Positions 33,462-44,606 of a stretch of 64,000 bases of DNA are shown one piece after another; within the stretch, counting starts at the first letter, position 1, and the number at the start of each line of letters is the position of its first letter. Where the stretch lies: contig NKYR01000171.1 of assembly GCA_003184365.1 (NCBI GenBank), positions 1 to 64,000 of the forward strand, read 5' to 3'. This DNA is from Evernia prunastri. Its lineage: Eukaryota > Ascomycota > Lecanoromycetes > Lecanorales > Parmeliaceae. The translations under genes were made by a program, and so were the position numbers. The notes under the pieces were generated by a model. It was given only the letters and a program-made list of their open reading frames with translations, was not told where the DNA came from and made no database searches.

Positions 33462-33797
33462 TCACCAATAAGCATATCGTTTGTAGCCATAGCTAGCATT
33501 CGACAGTTTGTTGAGGTTTCTTACCTCGAACGTCCCTTGATAACTCTGTTTGATGTATTTGATGTCGGCGGCCTGAGAACGGTGCAGTAAGGGGGATAGC
33601 AAGGGGCCATTACCTTGATGCAGGAAAGAACGACGCGGTGCTTCAGTCTCGACGGGAGTCTGGGCTCTCTGCTGGGGCAGGTCAAAATTGGTAGGCAGGG
33701 CCGGAGGAGGCATCGGCGAGGGTTGAAGAGAGGGTGTCAGGAAAGACTGCGGTAGAGGAGGCTGGATGTAGGCCGGCCATGTGGGGGTTTGTGGCAC
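33462..33797 (-). CDS. Gag-like or Pro-rich ORF, copy B
   Basis: A 111-aa frame, Pro-rich at the start (PPLPQSFLTPSLQPSPMPPP), ending SFLHQGNGPLLSPLLHRSQA then ADIKYIKQSYQGTFEVRNLN. The end aligns with copy A (SFLH..GN.PLL, IKY.KQ...GTF..RNL). It is likely a diverged fragment of the same transposon-derived family. The first ATG may lie inside the original coding sequence. Confidence 0.4.
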   Translation of the reverse strand: MPQTPTWPAYIQPPLPQSFLTPSLQPSPMPPPALPTNFDLPQQRAQTPVETEAPRRSFLHQGNGPLLSPLLHRSQAADIKYIKQSYQGTFEVRNLNKLSNASYGYKRYAYW

Positions 33798-33861
33798 TGG
33801 AGGAAGCGACTGCTGGCGGCCTCGTATCTCATTGACTTCGTTCTTAAGATGAGTATACTCC

Positions 33862-35131
33862 TCACGATCTCATGCCATGTATGGATGGAGGTGTATCATT
33901 GGTGATTGTAGTACGGGAACAAGGGCCGGACTGCACTGCTGGTAGGTAAGTTGAGCGGAGTTTGCGATTTGCAGCACTGTTCCAAGAGAAGAGCGGTTCG
34001 TTGGGCTCAAAGGGAAACTCAAAAGACTGTTCCATGCGTGAATTGTTTCTAAGTCGTTTTGCTCGTGAAAAGAATATATGACGTTTGCAGGGTTTTCTCG
34101 AGTTATTTTTTAAAATCCGCGCACGGACCATCGAATTCACTGGCTTTGAACTTCTTGAAAATGCCATAAGCTTAACAGAAGACTTTTGTAAAATTGACGG
34201 GTTGGGCTTGTAACTTAAAAGTTCGAGGTGAGTACTATTACAAACCGACAGCCTTTAAGAGCACTTGCTAACGGATAGAGCTCGACAAGCCTGCAGAGTC
34301 ACACAGTTTTTATACTACACCGAGACTGAAACGTTGCTCACGGGAACAGGAGTGGGGGGAGGAACGGCGCTACCATCTTCCTCAGTGGGTATGACCTTGC
34401 GCACATGACCCTTTGCTAACATACTGCATCTAGCTAGGACATTCCTGGCGAGGCCCAGTGCTTTTGTTAGAACTCAAGATCATCCCATGCTCCATGGTTA
34501 CGCAAAAGCGGGTGCACCTTCGAGTATTCCGACTGTCAAACTACTTCCATAGCATCAGTGTCCTACCAAACCAATCCGTTGTCCTTCAGTCGCGTCCAAT
34601 AGCCAGAACTCTCCAAAACGCACGGCCTTTTGCCTCTACTCCGATCATGATTAGCCAATCCACCCTGTCCTCACCCTCACCGCGGCAGAGCAGTGATGGT
34701 CGTACATACTTCATTCTGTGGACCATGTGCTGTCTTATCGCTGATGGCGACAAAGAATGGCTAGTTACATCACGGATTGCTAAAACAATCATGCTTTGAA
34801 AGGATAAAGTATGCACGGAAGGGACGAGACTAACAAGCGAGAAGCGCTGGTATCAATAACTTCCTGGGCATTGCACAAAGGATCCTCACCGCCAAACAGC
34901 TTAACGTTGCTTTCGCGGCTCCGCTCGAGAAGGAGCCTCCTCAGAACCACACGGCAATGCAGTCCTCTCTTTCATCATGGACAATGTGCCGTGTCGACAG
35001 CTTACTATGGCTTATCCCACGGATTGGCAGGGCACAAAATTCAGGGGTTCAGCCTTACAGCCCCACTACCAAAAACCATCAAAACAACGCGTCTTCCAAA
35101 TAGCCAAATAACACTATTTAATAACACTACC
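33862..35131. other. Gene-poor stretch with one family fragment
   Basis: Mostly nothing recognisable. On the plus strand at about 34650-34780, one frame reads MISQSTLSSPSPRQSSDGRT and then LIADGDKEWL. It resembles GELSAGHSSGDRE and VADGDKEWQAW at 46.0 kb, so it may be a relic of the same unknown gene. Confidence 0.4.
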
Positions 35132-35823
35132 ATGCCTCGCAATAAGGTGTCAAATGATTTAGACCATGTGAGACAGGATCCAAAGCCCACAAAGGTCCCA
35201 AAAGAACCTCCCCCAAAGCCATGGCCATTGCCTAAGTTCATCCCTACGAAAATCACCAAGCCATATTCTGATGGCCAGGGTCAATTGCCAGCTACCGTTG
35301 CTCCCAATAATCCCTATGCTATTTTCAGCTTGTTTTTTAGCGAAGAGACTCTAAAAGTACTCGTGCAGCATACAAATGAGTATGCTTTCTTGTATCCAGG
35401 GCCTGAAAAGCCTGAGACACGNGAATCCTTCTTCCTTAGACATCATTAGGAATACCAAATCTAGTGATTCAGTCTCACAGCAGTAACTGCAGTACCAAGT
35501 ACTTACCAACAGTCAAAGAGTCTCTGTCAACACGAGTACATCCGGCACCCGCTCGTGACCATGGTAGGCTAGAACGTATGGGGGACAAGCCTAAATACTG
35601 CGTACCATGCTCATATGTGGGGAGAAAAGTACCAAATCCAGCCAAAATTAGGAAGCCATTATTGGAATTATCAAATAATTCAGTCAGACCACGGGATTTG
35701 GACAAAAGGAAACGGCGACAGCGAGCCCCTAGAAGTATTCATGGCTGTAAACTATGTGATATTCATATATGTAATCATATTGCGTGTTGGAAGGAGCATT
35801 TGGAAGCAATACCATGTACATAG
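35132..35823 (+). pseudogene. PiggyBac-type transposase relic lacking its core
   Basis: The 5' part (35132-35447) encodes a Pro/Lys-rich leader and NPYAIFSLFFSEETLKVLVQ then HTNEYAFLYPG, the start of the DDE_Tnp_1_7 domain of piggyBac transposases. The 3' part (about 35515-35820) encodes DHGRLERMGDKPKYCVPCSY and a terminal Cys/His zinc finger (GCKLCDIHICNHIACWKEHL). The intervening catalytic region, which carries the Asp residues, is missing. A single N at 35422 lies at the break, so the deletion may be real or an assembly collapse. It cannot encode an active transposase as assembled. Confidence 0.7.
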
Positions 35824-38800
35824 ATTTTTGGTTGGGGATGCCAAGACATTTTGTGCCCACGGCGCCAATCCGTGGGATACGACCACCTTTTCTTATAAAT
35901 ATATACAACATCGACTGTCCCATCCTCGTCTGCTGCGTTTTACCGCGTGACGACATTGATGGACCAGGGGCTGCTGCACGAAGGTATTGCCCATCCGCTC
36001 TCTCCCTCCAATAAGAAACAGAAAACCGCTGACAGCCATATTTCGATAGAGTTATGATGCTCTCCGCATTGTAGAGTACTTTCCTCAGATGCCTCGGCAC
36101 ATATAGCTTGGGCACATGGACGGATGGAAGGTCTACAAGGGTTCGCGGTTATGTGCGATGCGGTCATGATCCTGGTAGACCTTCTAGCGGTCTTCTTCTA
36201 TTTGACGCATATACCGGAGAGCTGGTGGAGATATACATTGGGCCTTTTGAGTGAGTGGTATCTCTTGTTGCACTGCCATGTTATTATATTCCAGCGAAAA
36301 ATCGCATGCTAATTGATGTTGTTGGACGTCTGCAGGGCGGATGTCACCAGATGATTCACGTTCTCATAACCACCGCCATGCTGTGCTTCTGCTAGGATTG
36401 TTTGCGGAAGGTGATGTTGAGATACTGTATACCTGCAGGCGAGCCGGAGGCTATTGAGCTATTACAGGAAAGAGTTCTTTGGTGTGGATCGATCCGAATG
36501 TTACATTGCAGAGCAGGCTTGAGCTCTCAGTCGAAAAGAACCTTTCGTTATGATAGAATCGGGTCTTGTGTCATTGGAAGGGATAAAGATATAGGTCGTC
36601 TCACGCTCACGGCTGGAAGACCTTGCGAGACTTGTAAAAAGATAGAAACATACACATAGCTAAGACATTTACCATAGAATGGAGAACAAGCAAGTTCGCT
36701 TTTCGGTTATCAACAGAGTCTGCTTTTTGTCGTGGATCGAGCCGAGCTCGTGGTGTTCGAGATGAACAGCGCAGACGTGGAACTTTGGAGCAGAATGACC
36801 CTTCATAGTTTGAACATGCGCTTTTACTTGAGTTTGAGGATTTATAAAGTAAATATGTAGACGAATTTATAAACAAGAAGATTCTGATCAAAGTTGTCGT
36901 TGTCGGAATGTGATTGTAGAAATTGGTGGAATGACAAATGGCTTTCGCGGGCTTTCCGTCCAAATTTTTCCGCGATCCACGAGCTGGAACCTTTTTATTC
37001 TACAGCGACCTCCAGCCTTCGTTTGACTTGGGTTTGCTGAATACCGTACCGATTCACAGTCCTATAGCATATTCATGAGAAAACGTCCTGCCTGGAGACC
37101 AGTAGACCATAGGCGACATACCCCTCAAAGAGCACTTAGAGGACCTCTGCATCCCTGGCACCTCAGAGCATTACGTGATGAAGTTACAATGCGAATCATT
37201 GTGGATTGAACAAACACGCCGTCAGCAGCCTCGCCGTCTCGAGCTTGAGCAGGCTGAGCAAGCGAAGACCCAGCACCTGCTTGCCGTACACTCTGGACAC
37301 GCAGATGGAGTCTGAGAAGGACAGCTACAGCAGCAAAGCATGGATAGAACGAAGTCTGGCTACAGTACCTACAGCAGCAAGTACACTTCCCTTGCAGACG
37401 TTGCTCCGTTGCGTTTGCTCGCTCCCACCCTCTTCTTCTAATACTAACGTGTTGGCATGGCTAGGTATGTTCTCGAACCGCGCCGTACGAGGCTTGCCCA
37501 TTCAGCAAGTGCAAGAGTTGAACCCTCAACCTTTACCAGTGGATACATTTGCGAGAACCTAGGCGGTTAGATGGCATCTACACGTTATACTACACCCTCA
37601 GGCGGGCCATTGCTCGACAGCACGATAATGAGTACCATTGAAAGCCTCAAGTTATCACAGACATCCTTCATAACTCCCGTGGGACAATGTATTCTGGCTC
37701 GCCGACGTTTAACACCTGGGAGGGTTCGAGGCTGTTGGAAGGGTCAGACCGAAGCCTACAATCGATTGCGGCCTCAATACAGTTGACGACTACTCTTTCA
37801 AGGCACTCTCATGTTTGGTTACGCGTGCTCGAGCCCTGCCCGGTCGACTCTGTCCAGTTTAGACTCTGCTACAGCCTGTCTTCAAGGGAAACCTATCATC
37901 TGCCCTGTCCTCGCGCCAACCCCACTCATAATACTCTGGCATTGAGGCATTATGAGACTCCACAGTTATATTGTTCGAAGGATAAAGGACTGAAAGGTTT
38001 CTACGAGCATTTGGTGATTTACAATGGGGATAAGCGGAGCTGATCTTCTGGGGGCTGGGTTATCGTGCTAGCCATGAAGGAGATGTTGGGAGCAAAGCTG
38101 TTTAGCAGAAATCTATGGGCTTTCTGACAAGTTAAAAGGGGATGACTGGATGAGGAGCTTTAGAACTGTCTAGAGTCTTCAGATTGGGAACAAATGCAAT
38201 GGTATCCAGCAGACAGAGAACTGTCACTGTGCACATCTGATATCCCCCAACAAAAAACCTTCAGCTACAAACTTGGTCCTCTTTTGTCCGGGCGCAGAGG
38301 CATATTGACCTTCTATCTTGTATCTGCCACTCATATATCACACCTGGAGACAGTTGATATCTTGTACTAAATGGCGCTTAACGCGGCAGTAAGTATTTAC
38401 CGCGGCAGCGACATTGGTGGCGTTTCCTTCTAGACTCAGCATTCAAACAGCTACGCATATGTCAATCATAGTGATGCAGACTTTACTGTTGAGGTTCCCC
38501 TTTCTTGCTGGTACCTTCAACCCATCCATAAGAACCACTTTGACAATATCAGTGTGTGAGTCCAGACACGGCAGTTATCCCATGTCTTGGCAACTTTGGA
38601 AGCCTTGCAGATTTTGACAAAGAAATACCTGGAATTGTTGCCTTGCCAGGTAATGGATGGATAAAGATCATGTGTATTTGTTTTGGTGTCTAAAAGCTGC
38701 TATGCTCTCATTCTAGCATGCTCGCACCGAGATTGCAAGCTCAGAGGCATCTTCTTGTGGGACCCTGAGTATTCCACCGTCTTCTGTCCTCTCCTTTTCT

Positions 38801-39460
38801 CTTTATCACCTAGCCCTCCAGATTTTCCTGCTGATTGTTTTGACACTCTCATATCTCCACTAACAAAGGTTCGTACAGAGCTGCCTGCCGGATCATGGTA
38901 TGTCTTTGCGTAGTCGTAAGCAAGAAGCGAGAAAATAGTGGTTAAGCTTGGTCTTTGGCCTCGTACTTCGTGTTCCTTCCAATTCTCTTCAATAGCAGAG
39001 GATGTTTGGACCTTAGTTGGACCAGGAGCGAAGGAGGTATCGTATTCGGAGCATCGAAAAGTATAGAGAGTTTGCTTTTCCCGTGTTCGTTTCTTGCTTC
39101 AAGATAGATCAGCGGCTCGTTCGTAAGGAAGAGCTTCGGAGTCCTGGTGTTTCGCTAAGAGCTCGAGGTAGATGAGCGCCGTCTGAATGAGACATCATAG
39201 AGGTAAGCAACGTCTTGGAGAACGCGGCTGACTTGCGGTAGTGTTCGGTCTGCAAAGCTGTTAGCTTTGCACAGAAGCAGGCTCAAGACAACTCATCTCT
39301 TAATATGTTTGGCCTATTATTCCTGCTATCATCGAGCTGGATCATTTTCGAACAACATCATGTAATGCAGGAGCTTGATGTTGGAGTTGGAAGAGCGTTG
39401 TCAGCCATTGAAGTGGCAACGGTCTTGAAGATCGAGTCTTTAAGCGCCGAAACTTTTCAT
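35824..39460. other. Gene-poor stretch, 3.6 kb
   Basis: Only short ORFs. One frame at about 37170-37300 (SLWIEQTRRQQPRRLELEQA then EQAKTQHLLAVHSG) looks like a short coding fragment, but I cannot name it. No transposon ends or RNA gene seen. Confidence 0.35.
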
Positions 39461-39609
39461 GTATGCTACTGGCCTCTTGCTTACGTTATTGTTCACTTCC
39501 TTTGCCACATTCACCCTCCCCACTATCACCATTAAGATCCACCCTTGCCGTCCTACAAAACTGCGTACCTAAAGCAAACTTTTCAAATAGAATACTGCAA
39601 CTAGAAGTC

Positions 39610-40060
39610 CTAAGCCAGAATGCCAGGGTGCAGTTATCCACAGCACCCATGTCAGTGAGCTCTTGCCCAACATACCAGTCTGTAAGGAGGCAGAAATCAT
39701 TGCTAACGCTCCACAACACGCGGTACTCCAGCGACCACCCTCTAAAGATCAGTTTGAAAGTCCTTTGCACGACGACGGCAGCAGACCTCTTCGCCTTCAG
39801 ATACTCCTGCACGGCATTTTATACAACCTTCAAGGAGAATCATCCTACTGTCGTCCGCGATCTTCTCATGAACCCCCTCACACCGCGCTCTACCTACGCT
39901 CTACGACACCATCCTTACTATTCGGCTACTGCATTTTGAATGCTTCAAACGAAACCGTCCGCCGCTGCTACACCGTCGAAAAGCTGGCAACCTGGGTTGC
40001 AGAACTGAAAGGGGGACCAAACCTTACCACGACGACCAGAACGGCACAGCCCATCATGCC
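39610..40060 (+). pseudogene. F-box-like gene relic
   Basis: One frame reads LKISLKVLCTTTAADLFAFR then YSCTAFYTTFKENHPTVVRD, a clear F-box-like helix pair of the kind found in fungal SCF adaptor families. It ends in TGA after HHPYYSATAF. A second frame continues with CYTVEKLATWVAELKGGPNL. There is no suitable start or uninterrupted frame, so this is a decayed member of the group that includes 23.4 kb and 44.6 kb. Confidence 0.5.
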
Positions 40061-40089
40061 ACGCATTCTCTCGCTTGGAACCTTCAGGT

Positions 40090-40910
40090 ATCATCGCGCA
40101 AGTTTCCTCAGACACACATCGATCACGCACAATGAGCCTTTCGCTCTCAAGAAGAATTTCTTTACGACCTCATTGCGCAAAACATTGCTGCTCCAGTAAG
40201 GTCTCTACAGGCAAACTCCATCAAGCTGTCTCTATGGACTATACTTGCTCAAGAACTTGTGGTATTACACGTGCCTTTGATGGTCGAGACTCAACATTGA
40301 GCATCTCTTGGATCTGTTTGCAAACTTGGTTCTCACAGCAGCCCAACCCGCCGGATTCCACCACAACCCTTTCTGCTTACATATATATATATATTAACAC
40401 CTGCGTGAAGTCCTTTGCTTCGAGGAGCTCTTTGCCCTCAATAAGAAGTTCTTCGACGACTTCATTGTCCCCGCCAACGCTGTCCAAGTAAGATCTTTCT
40501 TCTCTAATCTTGGAGCTAGAATTCAGTCAACGGGAACTTATACTACTCACAGGCCAAGTCGATCAATTCTACGCTATTGGCTGCCGACGTCCAAGGCCGG
40601 GTGGACATCACCCGTACCTTTGATGGCCGGGAGCTTAATACTGAGTATCTCTTCGATCTGTTGCAAACTTGGCTCTAGTCCCAAGCCTTGCAGCTCGTGT
40701 GACGAAGACACCTCCTATCTTCAACAACCCAGTACCCAGCAAGACCTTAGTCAAGCGTAACGATAGCGGCGTGAGGCTCTTCACCTTCGATGAGCTCTTC
40801 TCACTCAACAACAAGAAGAGAACTTCATTGCACCGAACAATGCAGTACAAGTAAGATCTTCCTCCTCTATTCTTAGATATCTTACTTAGACTTCTCACAG
40901 GCCAAATAAT
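40090..40910 (+). pseudogene. Tandem degenerate copies of multicopy family (part 2)
   Basis: Three successive exon-intron-like units: FLYDLIAQNIAAPV near 40.15 kb, FEELFALNKKFFDDFIVPAN near 40.43 kb, and FTFDELFSLNNKK near 40.80 kb. Each is followed by a GTAAG donor-like site. The units also share DITRTFDGRELNTEYLFDLL near 40.6 kb and LNIEHLLDLFANLVLTAAQP near 40.3 kb. A 1-nt shift after YLFDL, stops and missing starts make them non-functional. The unit spacing is about 350 bp. Confidence 0.5.
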
Positions 40911-41348
40911 AAACTTCTTTCTGTTGGTCGTATATATATAAAGCCTTGGACATCACTCGTACCTACAACCATAATCCAAACAGCATCCACGACTGTTAGT
41001 CTATATATTGAAGATGGCCAACGCGTAAGTGCTAACGAAGAGGGTCAATGATCCTGAGCAAGAACTGACAGTGAGTGTTATACAGGACCGATTCGGAACG
41101 GCAGACACCGAGTACTCCATAACCGAAATCCTCCTCCCAGATGGCTATGAATTAGCCCACTACACTTTGAGAAGAGTACATCATGGTCATATGCAGTCCT
41201 ATTCGCCAGTCGATGCTAGTGTTACACCGGTGCAGGCCATACCTTCCCTGCCCAGCTTTCAAGGGCACCGGCACAACAAGCCATTTCCACAAATCGAAAC
41301 TCCACCTTATCGCTCCCCATTCGCTCCAACACTGCGAACCGTACACAC

Positions 41349-41600
41349 TTGACAGAAACATCTGAAGGATGTTCTGAAACGACCAAGAAGCGGCATGCGC
41401 ATGCTCGGAGTGACGGCTACACAGACGTTTGTGGGGTTTCATCCTCAGCGAAAGCAAACCCAGTGAAAAAGTCCAACCCCGGCAAAGGCGACTTCTATTG
41501 CCCACGTTGTGGTTCAAATTCTACAAAGCACAAGCCGGTAAAAGATCATCTCCCCGACTGCATTGCGAAATGTGGAAATCCAAATGCCATCCGCTACACG
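41349..41600 (+). pseudogene. Zinc-finger-like fragment
   Basis: The frame holds FYCPRCGSNSTKHKPVKDHL then PDCIAKCGNPNA. The Cys-x2-Cys ... His-x3-Cys spacing fits a single C2HC-like finger seen in a fungal lineage family. It lies between repeats of the multicopy family, without an obvious start or partner exons. Confidence 0.4.
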
Positions 41601-42292
41601 TACCGTTACATACGGGACATCTCTTCGATCTGCTTGGGGCCTTGGCTTTTTGCAACAAACCACCCCGCTGTGTTCCACGAGAATCCTTTCTGTTTATATA
41701 TATATACCTCAAACGACCCCAACGAGTTCAGCCTAATTGGCACGCCGCAGTCCTATGAGATCACTCACCTTGCTGCGAGTCAGAATATCGCGTCGGCGTC
41801 TGTCCGGTATGTTTTCATAATGCTATACACAGAAGCAGACACTAATAACGTCTTGAATATAGATTTGAATTCTACTTTGCGGCGGTTAACCTCACTCTCC
41901 CCATCCAAATCGCAACCTGGAACGTCTACAACTGTGACGGAGAAATCCTGATGTACGATGCAAGCTTCACAGGCTACTTTCAGTGGGCATTGGCGACTGT
42001 TCTCCGCGCGGCACAGAAGGATATCTCGGAGGTCTCAGGCAAGAACAGAGCGGGGTGGATCTCGACTACAGGCTGGTTTCAATGGGTGTCGGATGTTCTT
42101 CTTTTTGTCGCTGCCCAGCAGCAGTACGATGCAACCTTCACAGGCTACTTTCAGTGGGCATTGGCCACTGTTCTCCGCGCCGCGCAGAAGGATATCTCGG
42201 AGGTCTCGGGCAAGAAGGGATCGTGGTGGATCTCAACTATAGGCTGGGTTCAACGGGCGTCAGATTTTCTTCTTACCGGTGCCTGGTGGTAG
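41600..42292 (+). pseudogene. Multicopy family, SnoaL-like segment with duplication
   Basis: Reading across frames: HLFDLLGALAF, TPQSYEITHLAASQNIASAS, FEFYFAAVNLTLPIQIATWN, VYNCDGEILMYDASFTGYFQ. The IATWN.YN..GEI.MYDASF motif is what I associate with SnoaL-like fungal proteins. The last exon, from 41951, stays open to 42292, but two tandem 171-bp units replace the expected Cys-rich tail. The upstream part needs frame changes at about 41860, possibly one intron. I judge it truncated, perhaps expressed. Confidence 0.45.
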
Positions 42293-42295
42293 CTC
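41954..42295 (+). repeat. In-frame tandem duplication, 2 x 171 bp
   Basis: Units 41954-42124 and 42125-42295 encode nearly the same 57 residues, starting YDASFTGYFQWALATVLRAA and YDATFTGYFQWALATVLRAA. The length is a multiple of three, so the frame survives. Confidence 0.85.
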
Positions 42296-42875
42296 TCAAT
42301 CGTTCAGGGGAAGGGAAGAAGTTCAGGAAGAGGCAGAGGTGTATGCTGGGAGTCAGCTCTCCACGAGAGCATCTGTATCATAGCGCAAACGTACTGTGTG
42401 GGCAAGCTTCAACTGAGGTATATATACAGCGCTTTAGTTCACATGCGAGGTTTTCAATTATACCGTCATTCTAGAAGTTCACTGTGATAGAAGCTTGTAT
42501 ACGGTATCGAATTACCTACTGTGAGGAGCCACCAGATGGTATTCCCGCCCACATCCCAACATCCAAACACCTTCAAAACAGCCTGCAATTTCAAGAAGCA
42601 TCCAGAGTCGACCAGTCGGCTCCAGCACGAAGCCCCCCTTTTTCCAAGGGCAAAAATACAGTCATTACGTGTTTAGAACAAGGCCTCGGGTCCCTGCAGC
42701 TCATCAACCCTCTCGCTCCTAATGGTAATCTTACATGTGGATCCACGCAGGGTTTGATTGATCCGCAGCTAGGAAGTAGTAGTAGAGATAGTGTGCGTCA
42801 GCGTGCATTGAGGGGTTTATCAGGTTGGGCTACGTTTGGCTGGATAACAAAGACTTCTAGAGGCAGCAGCGGTAG

Positions 42876-43700
42876 CAAAACAAGCGTACGGATGCATGGG
42901 ACAAGGGGGCCAGTCACAAAAGCATTTGCCACATGTAAACTTCAAAACTTAAAACTTCTCCGTAGAGGAATCTCCCAGAGAACCCTCCCAGAGAACATTC
43001 ACCCCCCTTTTTCAAGAAAAAAACCCTCCCCCGATCCTCCATCGATTTCGCCTTAAGCACGCTCGCAAGGTCCGCAACATGCACCATGCATATCCTTCGC
43101 CCGCTTCATGCTACATGCAGAAGAACACCCTAGTCTGTAGATCTAGCAAACCAAGCGTACGGATGGATGGTGCAAGGGAGTCATTCACAAAAGACTTTTG
43201 CCACATGGAAACTTCAAAACTAAAAACTTCTGCGTAGAGAAACCTCCCAGAGAACATCCTCCCCCCTTTTCAAAGAAAACCCCTCTCCCTCCATCGATCC
43301 CGCCTCAAGCACGCTCGCACGATTCTCAACATGCACCATGCACCATGCACATCCGTCGCCCACTTCATCCTATCCCTCGCCCGCTTCATGCTACATTTAG
43401 AAAACTCTCTAGTCTCTAGACCTAGCAAACCAAGCCTACAGATGCATGATGTAAGGGAGTCACTCACAAAATAATTTTGCCACATAGAAACTTCAAAACT
43501 AAAGGCTTCTGCGTAGAGACACCTCCCACGGAGAACCTGCCCAGAGAACCCTCCCAGAGAACACCATACCCCATTTTCAAAGAAACCCCCTCTCCCTCCA
43601 TCGATCCCGCCTCAAGCACGCTCGCATGATTCTCAACATGTATCATGCAGATCCTTCGCCCGCTTCATGCTACGTTTAGAAAACTCTCTAGTCTACAGAT
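42876..43700. repeat. Three ~275-bp tandem repeats
   Basis: Units begin near 42876, 43147 and 43426 (spacings 271 and 279 bp). Each has CAAGCGTACGGATGCATG-like DNA, TTTTGCCACAT with AAACTTCAAAAC, CTCCCAGAGAAC blocks, TCCATCGAT, and CTTCGCCCGCTTCATGCTAC. Small internal duplications (CACCATGCAC, CTCCCAGAGAACC) vary between units. No conserved reading frame. Confidence 0.8.
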
Positions 43701-44606
43701 CCACTTTTCCGAAAGCCGAAGTCGCCGGAACAGAAGGTTCCGAGCTGGAAACTCCTCAGAATACTTGAAGTCACACGGTGAAGAGCGGTCAATGCTCATG
43801 CTCAATGATGCACAAAGGTCCGTCGGCTGGACTGGGCGGGGTTTTTTTTCGGGCACTTTCGGCCCCGTTGATCAAGGTGCTAGCCCGTGCATGCTTGCGT
43901 TGAGTGAAGTGCAGTGGAGTGGAAGGGGGGGGAGGGATTTTGCAACATGGTGACTGGCTGGAAGGGCAGGAAGAGGATAGGGAACTTGCATTAGAAGAGA
44001 CAATTATTGACGGGGCCGATGTGATCCGACCGTGGGTTTATGGCGGTATTCCTTAGGACTTCTTGCCACTATCAAGTGTTGTTACACTTGCTTAATGTCT
44101 CACTGCCCGATGCCCCTCAATCCAAGTCACCGCCGTTTACCACATTTAACTCTCTGCTCGGGTTCCTCTTCCGTAACCGACGGGCTCGACCCCCTTGCGA
44201 AGATGCTGGTGTCTTATCTGTTGGGATGTTGCTATTGGAGGATTGAAAAATCTGCTGTGAGGAGCCAGAGTGCTGGTATTTGTGTGTGGGTCTGGTATTC
44301 GGAGATAAATGCTCGTATCAGTCGTCATTGGCACGCCACTGGTCAGTATTTGGAAAATTGGGCCCACGTAAAGCAATGAATGACGATGCTAATTGCTGAG
44401 TCCTTGCTTTGGAAGCCCTGCCTTCGGGTAGCGACGTCTGGAGCGTGATGAGGACTTGGCGCTTGGATAAGTGACGACTGGGTCTGTGCTCCGAAGCCCT
44501 TTTCTATAAACTCTGGCACATCCTCTACGTACCGCAGACGAAACATCTCAAATTTCCATTCAGTATCCCCATAGATCCCACGACCGAAACCTTTACCACA
44601 TCAAAG
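43701..44606. other. Intergenic, upstream of F-box relic
   Basis: No gene supported. The last ~80 bp are CA-rich and could be the leader of the following gene. Confidence 0.35.

Noticed and set aside
34811..35131. N-terminal extension of the piggyBac-like frame
   Set aside because: The sequence before MPRNKVSNDL has no transposase character; the frame is simply open upstream of the likely start.
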